From positions 1 through 64,000 of the forward strand of contig OMVN01000002.1 in NCBI GenBank assembly GCA_900314525.1: a DNA stretch of 64,000 bases, given 5' to 3'. The notes beneath the pieces were generated by a model. It was not told the DNA's origin. It was given only the letters and a program-made list of their open reading frames with translations, and ran no database searches. Below, one piece after another: positions 59,621 through 64,000 of the stretch. How positions within the stretch are numbered: position 1 is the stretch's first letter; every line of letters begins with the position of its first letter. The stretch is from an uncultured Eubacteriales bacterium (GTDB lineage Bacteria > Bacillota > Clostridia > Lachnospirales > Lachnospiraceae). A program made the translations under genes and the position numbers.

Positions 59621-60944
59621 AGTATTATTTGTCTCTTTGGGATGTGATAAAAATTTGGTTGATTCTGAGGAAATGATAGGAATTCTCAGAAGAGAAAATT
59701 TCGAATTTACAGATTTTGAAGAAGAGGCAGACGTAATAATTGTAAATTCATGCTGCTTTATTGGTGATGCAAAAGAAGAGAGCATAAACACTATTCTGCA
59801 GATGGCTGAGTATAGAAAGAATGGCAGATGTAAGGCATTAATAGTTACAGGATGTCTTGCACAGCGATATAAAGATGAGATAATCAGTGAAATAGAAGAA
59901 GTGGATGCTGTGCTTGGAACAAGCTCATATGATCAAATTATAAATGCAATAAAAGAGGCATTTGACGGAAACAAATATGAAAAGTTTATGTCACTTGACC
60001 GATTAATTGTTGAAGAAAAGGACAGAATACTTACTACAGGAGGTCATTTTGCGTATCTTAAGATTGCGGAAGGCTGTAATAAGAGATGTACTTACTGCGT
60101 TATACCTTCAGTCAGAGGAAATTACAGAAGTGTTCCTATGGAGGAATTAGTGGATACTGCTAAAAAATTGGCAGACAAAGGAGTAAAGGAACTTATACTT
60201 GTTGCACAGGAAACTACTGTTTATGGCATGGATATCTATGGCAAAAAAATGCTTCCAGAACTTCTTGATAAGCTTTGCGAAGTTGATGGGATTGTCTGGA
60301 TTAGACTAATGTATTGTTATCCTGAGGAAATCACAGATGAACTTATTGCTGCAATAAGGGATCATGATAAGGTATGTAATTACATTGATATGCCAATACA
60401 GCACTGTAATGACAGGTTGTTAAAACTTATGGGAAGAAAAACAAATAAGGCCCAGATAAAGGAGATTGCAGGAAAACTTAGAAAAGAAATCAAGGACATT
60501 GCAATCAGAACTACTCTTATAACAGGATTCCCATCAGAGACAGACGAAGAACATGAGGAATTAATGGACTTTGTTGATGAGATGGAATTCGAGAGATTAG
60601 GTGCTTTTCCATATTCTAAAGAAGAGGGAACACCTGCATATTCAATGGATGGACAGATTCCAGATGAGATAAAAGAAAAGAGAAGAGATGCCATTATGGA
60701 ATTGCAGCAGGAGGTTGCTTTTGATAATGGGGACAAAATGATTGGAAAAGAAATTCTGGTCATGATAGAGGGAAAAATTGTTGATGAAAATGTATATATT
60801 GGAAGAACCTATATGGATGCTCCATCAGTAGATGGAAACATTTTTATTGACTCTTATGAAGAACTTATAACCGGCGATTTTGTAAAGGTAAAGGTTACAG
60901 GCTCTAAAGATTATGATTTAATTGGAGAAATAGTTTCAAGATAA
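59610..60944 (+). CDS. rimO: Ribosomal protein S12 methylthiotransferase RimO
   Basis: RimO is a radical-SAM enzyme that methylthiolates Asp of ribosomal protein S12. The 444-residue protein has the N-terminal [4Fe-4S] domain (VLFVSLGCDKNLVDSEEM, VNSCCFI, VTGCLAQRY), the radical-SAM CxxxCxxC in AEGCNKRCTYCVIPSVRG, and a TRAM domain at the end. ATG 59610 is preferred (GAGGAAG just upstream, 11-base overlap with rpoZ); ATG 59598 is possible. Confidence 0.94.
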   Translation: MKNKVLFVSLGCDKNLVDSEEMIGILRRENFEFTDFEEEADVIIVNSCCFIGDAKEESINTILQMAEYRKNGRCKALIVTGCLAQRYKDEIISEIEEVDAVLGTSSYDQIINAIKEAFDGNKYEKFMSLDRLIVEEKDRILTTGGHFAYLKIAEGCNKRCTYCVIPSVRGNYRSVPMEELVDTAKKLADKGVKELILVAQETTVYGMDIYGKKMLPELLDKLCEVDGIVWIRLMYCYPEEITDELIAAIRDHDKVCNYIDMPIQHCNDRLLKLMGRKTNKAQIKEIAGKLRKEIKDIAIRTTLITGFPSETDEEHEELMDFVDEMEFERLGAFPYSKEEGTPAYSMDGQIPDEIKEKRRDAIMELQQEVAFDNGDKMIGKEILVMIEGKIVDENVYIGRTYMDAPSVDGNIFIDSYEELITGDFVKVKVTGSKDYDLIGEIVSR

Positions 60945-60967
60945 AATAATTGAAAGGAAAAAATGTT

Positions 60968-61519
60968 ATGAATTTACCTAACAAATTGACACTTTTCAGA
61001 GTATGCCTGATTCCGTTTTTTGTTGTATTTATGCTTGCAAACATTACAGGAGCATCGGACAAGTATATTGCAGTTGCAATATTTATAGTTGCAAGTCTTA
61101 CGGACTTTCTTGACGGAAAGATTGCAAGAAAATATAATCTTGTAACTAATTTTGGAAAGTTCATGGATCCTCTTGCAGATAAATTATTGGTTTGTTCTGC
61201 ACTTATCTGTTTAATTGGAGATAAGTTATATCCATGGATTGTAATAATTATTATCAGCAGGGAATTTATTATTAGTGGTTTCAGACTTATTGCCAGTGAT
61301 AATGGAGTTGTAATTGCAGCAAGCTGGTGGGGAAAATTTAAAACCACATCACAGATGATAATGATAATTTTATTGATAATTGATTTGAAATATAACTGGT
61401 ATCAGGTCATTGAATATGTATTTATATATGTTGCACTTGCACTTACAGTTGTGTCATTAATTGATTATCTTGCAAAGAATATTGATATTCTGAAAGATGG
61501 AGACAAAAAACAAAAGTAA
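60968..61519 (+). CDS. pgsA: CDP-diacylglycerol-glycerol-3-phosphate 3-phosphatidyltransferase
   Basis: PgsA makes phosphatidylglycerol phosphate. The 183-residue membrane protein begins MNLPNKLTLFRVCLIPFFV and carries the CDP-alcohol phosphotransferase motif: TDFLDGKIARKYN, then NFGKFMDPLADKL (about residues 55-82). It has about five membrane helices. AAAGGA precedes ATG 60968. It sits 23 bases after rimO, a common arrangement in Firmicutes. Confidence 0.95.
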   Translation: MNLPNKLTLFRVCLIPFFVVFMLANITGASDKYIAVAIFIVASLTDFLDGKIARKYNLVTNFGKFMDPLADKLLVCSALICLIGDKLYPWIVIIIISREFIISGFRLIASDNGVVIAASWWGKFKTTSQMIMIILLIIDLKYNWYQVIEYVFIYVALALTVVSLIDYLAKNIDILKDGDKKQK

Positions 61520-61567
61520 TAGATAAAGGATTTGATATCCAGATGGGATATCAGGATGGAGGAAATG

Positions 61568-62854
61568 ATGAAATCTTTTAAGCAAATGACAAAAGAAGAA
61601 TTATTAGAAGTTAAGGAGCAGCTTGATAAAGAATACAGCGAAGCAGCTGCAAAAGGACTTAAGCTTGACATGTCAAGAGGTAAGCCATCATCAAAACAGT
61701 TAGATTTAACAAGAGATATGTTAGATGTTTTAAACAGCGAATCAGATATGATTTCTGAAAATGGACTTGATATCAGAAATTATGGTGTTTTAGATGGCAT
61801 TCCTGAAGCTAAGAAGATTATGGCAGATATTTTACAGGTTTCCCCAGATAATGTAATTGTCTGTGGAAATGCCAGCTTAAATATAATGTACACACTTGTT
61901 TCGAATGCATACTCTTTTGGTGTACTTGGAAATGAGCCATGGTGCAAACAGGAAAATGTGAAATTCTTATGTCCAGCACCTGGATATGACAGACATTTTG
62001 CTATTTCAGAACTTTTTGGATTTGAATTAATTACAATTCCTATGAAGGAAGATGGTCCAGATATGGATCTTGTAGAGAAATACGTAAATAATGATCCTTC
62101 AGTAAAAGGAATTTGGACAGTTCCAAAATATTCTAACCCACAGGGTGTTACATATTCAGATGAAGTTGTAAAGAGATTTGCAGCATTAAAACCAGCTGCA
62201 AAAGATTTCAGAATTTTCTGGGATAATGCTTATATTATTCATGACCTTTATGATGATAAAAAAGATACTTTACTTAATATTTTTGATGAATGTAAAAAGA
62301 CAGGAAATGAAAATCTCGTCTATGAATTCTGTTCAACATCAAAAGTAACATTTGCAGGTGCTGGTATATCAGCTGTTGCAGCATCAGATGAAAATATAGC
62401 AGCAATTAAGAAAGTAATGGGAATTCAGACTATTGGATTTGATAAGATTAATCAGATGATGCATGCAAGATACTTCAAGAATGTAGAAGGCGTATATGAA
62501 CATATGAAGAAACATGCTTCACTATTAAGACCTAAATTTGAGGCTGTATTAAATATATTCAACGATGGATTAAAAGATTTAGATATCGCAACATGGACAA
62601 ATCCATTAGGTGGATATTTCATTTCATTTGAAAGTATGACTGGATGTGCAAAAGCAATAGTAGATAAATGTGCTAAGGCAGGAGTAAAACTTACAGGTGC
62701 AGGAGCAACTTTCCCATATAAGAAAGATCCTAATGATTCTAATATTAGAATTGCACCATCTTTCCCTACTGAAGAGGAAATGTCAGAAGCTGCAAAACTT
62801 TTTGTATTATGCGTAAAAATTGTAAGTGCTGAAAAGTTATTAGAAAATATGTAG
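61568..62854 (+). CDS. PLP-dependent class I aminotransferase (aspartate aminotransferase-like, PF12897 type)
   Basis: The 428-residue fold-type I enzyme has LDMSRGKPSSKQLDLTRDM near the start, NASLNIMYTLVSNAY, WTVPKYSNPQGVTYSDE and the PLP lysine in EFCSTSKVTFAGAGISA. This matches the atypical aspartate-aminotransferase group rather than classical AspC. The amino donor is not certain. GGAGGA before ATG 61568 sets the start. A perfect 8-bp palindrome (TGATATCC / GGATATCA, about 61532-61552) lies just upstream of the binding site. proC follows by 18 bases. Confidence 0.88.
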   Translation: MKSFKQMTKEELLEVKEQLDKEYSEAAAKGLKLDMSRGKPSSKQLDLTRDMLDVLNSESDMISENGLDIRNYGVLDGIPEAKKIMADILQVSPDNVIVCGNASLNIMYTLVSNAYSFGVLGNEPWCKQENVKFLCPAPGYDRHFAISELFGFELITIPMKEDGPDMDLVEKYVNNDPSVKGIWTVPKYSNPQGVTYSDEVVKRFAALKPAAKDFRIFWDNAYIIHDLYDDKKDTLLNIFDECKKTGNENLVYEFCSTSKVTFAGAGISAVAASDENIAAIKKVMGIQTIGFDKINQMMHARYFKNVEGVYEHMKKHASLLRPKFEAVLNIFNDGLKDLDIATWTNPLGGYFISFESMTGCAKAIVDKCAKAGVKLTGAGATFPYKKDPNDSNIRIAPSFPTEEEMSEAAKLFVLCVKIVSAEKLLENM

Positions 62855-62872
62855 AAAGAAGGGGAGATACAT

Positions 62873-63664
62873 ATGAAAATTGGTTTTATTGGTATGGGTA
62901 ACATGGGATATGCCATGTTAAAAGGAATTTTAAATGTAGTAAAGAGCACAGATGTTATTTTTTCAGAACCTAACAAAGAAAGAGCTGTCGATATCACAAG
63001 ACAGACAGGTGTTGAATCAGTTGATTCAAATGCAGAGTGTGCAAACAATGTAAAATATATTATTCTTGCAGTAAAACCACAGTTTTACCCACAAGTTTTG
63101 AAAAATATTGAGAACGTAGTCAGAAACGATCAGGTTATTATCTCCATTGCACCAGGTATCACAATGGATTATCTAAAGAAAACCTTAGGAATTGATAAGA
63201 GATTTGTAAGAGTAATGCCTAATACACCTGCACTTATTGGATGTGGAATGACAGGTGTATGCTTCGACGATAATGATTTTGATTATGAAGAAAAAGAAGT
63301 TATTGATATGATATTTACTTCTTTTGGAAGATACAGAAGAGTCGATGAGAGACTTATGAGTGCTGTTACCTGTGCTAGTGGAAGTTCCCCTGCATATGTA
63401 TATATGTTTATTGAAGCACTTGCTGATTCAGCAGTTAAATATGGTATGCCTAGAGATATGGCATATGAAATGGTAGCACAGACGGTAATGGGTTCCGCTA
63501 AGATGGTATTAGAAACTAAGGAACATCCTGGAAAATTAAAGGATAATGTATGTTCTCCAGCAGGAACTACAATTGCTGGTGTATCTGCATTAGAGGAATT
63601 TGGATTCAGAAATGCTATTATTAAAGCAACAGACGAATGCTATAAAAAGTGTGAAGGATTATAA
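62873..63664 (+). CDS. proC: Pyrroline-5-carboxylate reductase
   Basis: ProC reduces pyrroline-5-carboxylate to proline. The 263-residue protein has the NAD(P) loop IGFIGMGNMGYAMLKGIL, ILAVKPQFYPQVL, RVMPNTPALIGCGMTGV and the C-terminal signature VCSPAGTTIAGVSALEEFGF. AAGGGGAG precedes ATG 62873. It is transcribed with the aminotransferase upstream. Confidence 0.96.
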   Translation: MKIGFIGMGNMGYAMLKGILNVVKSTDVIFSEPNKERAVDITRQTGVESVDSNAECANNVKYIILAVKPQFYPQVLKNIENVVRNDQVIISIAPGITMDYLKKTLGIDKRFVRVMPNTPALIGCGMTGVCFDDNDFDYEEKEVIDMIFTSFGRYRRVDERLMSAVTCASGSSPAYVYMFIEALADSAVKYGMPRDMAYEMVAQTVMGSAKMVLETKEHPGKLKDNVCSPAGTTIAGVSALEEFGFRNAIIKATDECYKKCEGL

Positions 63665-63678
63665 AACAGGCGATTGTT

Positions 63679-64000
63679 ATGGATAAATTTGATAGACTTG
63701 ATAGAAAATTAGTTCATAAAGGCACAATTATTAATATGTATGAAGATACAGTCAGGGTATCTAACGGAAATGTTGTACACTGGGATTTTATAGGACATAA
63801 TGGTGCAGCTGCGGTTATTCCTGTTACTAAAGATGGTAAAATTGTTCTTGTAAAACAGTGGAGAAATGCTCTTGACAGATTTACATATGAAATTCCTGCA
63901 GGGGGATTAAATCCAGGGGAAAAAATGATAGATGCTGCAGCCAGGGAATTAGAAGAGGAAACCGGTTACAAGTCATCAGATTTGGAACTTCTTATCTCTC
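63679..64000 (+). CDS. Nudix hydrolase, ADP-ribose pyrophosphatase-like (3' end outside window)
   Basis: An open frame from ATG 63679 runs off the window edge, giving 107 residues. GKIVLVKQWRNALDRFTYEI leads into the Nudix box PAGGLNPGEKMIDAAARELE then EETGY, complete and typical of NudF-type ADP-ribose pyrophosphatases. It begins 15 bases after proC. The binding site is weak (CAGGCG). Specificity is inferred. Confidence 0.88.
   Translation, partial: MDKFDRLDRKLVHKGTIINMYEDTVRVSNGNVVHWDFIGHNGAAAVIPVTKDGKIVLVKQWRNALDRFTYEIPAGGLNPGEKMIDAAARELEEETGYKSSDLELLIS

Noticed and set aside
1-64000. CRISPR arrays, prophage or defence islands
   Set aside because: No regularly spaced direct-repeat array, cas gene, phage structural gene or restriction gene was seen; the only mobile traces are the IS remnants at about 17.6-20 kb.

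Overview
This is about 64 kb of a low-GC (roughly one third G+C), gene-dense chromosome. Genes have strong AGGAGG-type ribosome binding sites. Several genes start with GTG or TTG, promoters are sigma-A-like (TTGACA-N17-TATAAT), and a T-box leader is present. The gene set (type-2 GalT, MgtE, RqcH, RemA-Gmk-RpoZ, carboxyspermidine enzymes, VTC plus DUF4956) points to an anaerobic Clostridia member, most likely Lachnospiraceae near Lachnospira/Eubacterium eligens. That placement is an inference from gene content only.

Layout. 1-9.9 kb: a transporter, rRNA methyltransferase RlmI, an aquaporin, an orphan CbiE/CbiT-like protein with a degenerate SAM motif, TruA, MgtE with an unusual leader, a double-Nudix protein, a patatin and small hypothetical proteins. 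9.9-15.6 kb: amino-acid genes ilvN, leuCD and thrC, with a SleB-like wall hydrolase between them. 15.8-22 kb: a TetR gene and a scar in which a glycosyltransferase gene and galK are both cut off around IS3 and IS21 remnants and a GC-richer AbrB plus macrolide-type glycosyltransferase cassette; galT survives downstream. 22-27 kb: a CheY/CheX-like pair facing a two-component system that leads into VTC polyphosphate polymerase and DUF4956 genes. 27-34 kb: yfbR, a type IA topoisomerase, glmS, a GlmU-C-like acyltransferase and prfC, then a structured RNA that is probably 6S. 34.3-44.7 kb: a SpoIID-like protein, then a leader RNA with an intrinsic terminator ahead of a complete polyamine operon (speD, arginine decarboxylase, speE, speB, carboxyspermidine dehydrogenase, carboxyspermidine decarboxylase), followed closely by a GT2 glycosyltransferase and a flippase. 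44.7-50 kb: tRNA-Thr(CGU), asd, and a Phe T-box with pheST. 50-57.4 kb: flavin reductase, Hpt, phosphoesterase, VanY-like peptidase and queA, then tyrA and rqcH on the minus strand. 57.5-64 kb: yicC-remA-gmk-rpoZ-rimO-pgsA, an aminotransferase, proC and the start of a Nudix gene.

How the genes work together. The polyamine operon encodes both the decarboxylated-SAM route and the aspartate-semialdehyde-dependent carboxyspermidine route; asd, which makes that aldehyde, lies about 2.5 kb downstream. The two-component system appears to control polyphosphate metabolism through a Pho-box-like direct repeat. glmS and the adjacent acyltransferase supply amino-sugar precursors. The best candidates for undescribed regulation are the mgtE leader (a 16-codon ORF with a Pro-Pro pair plus a 17-bp stem that contains its stop codon) and the speD leader RNA. 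All function calls come from reading motifs by eye; no database search was run.
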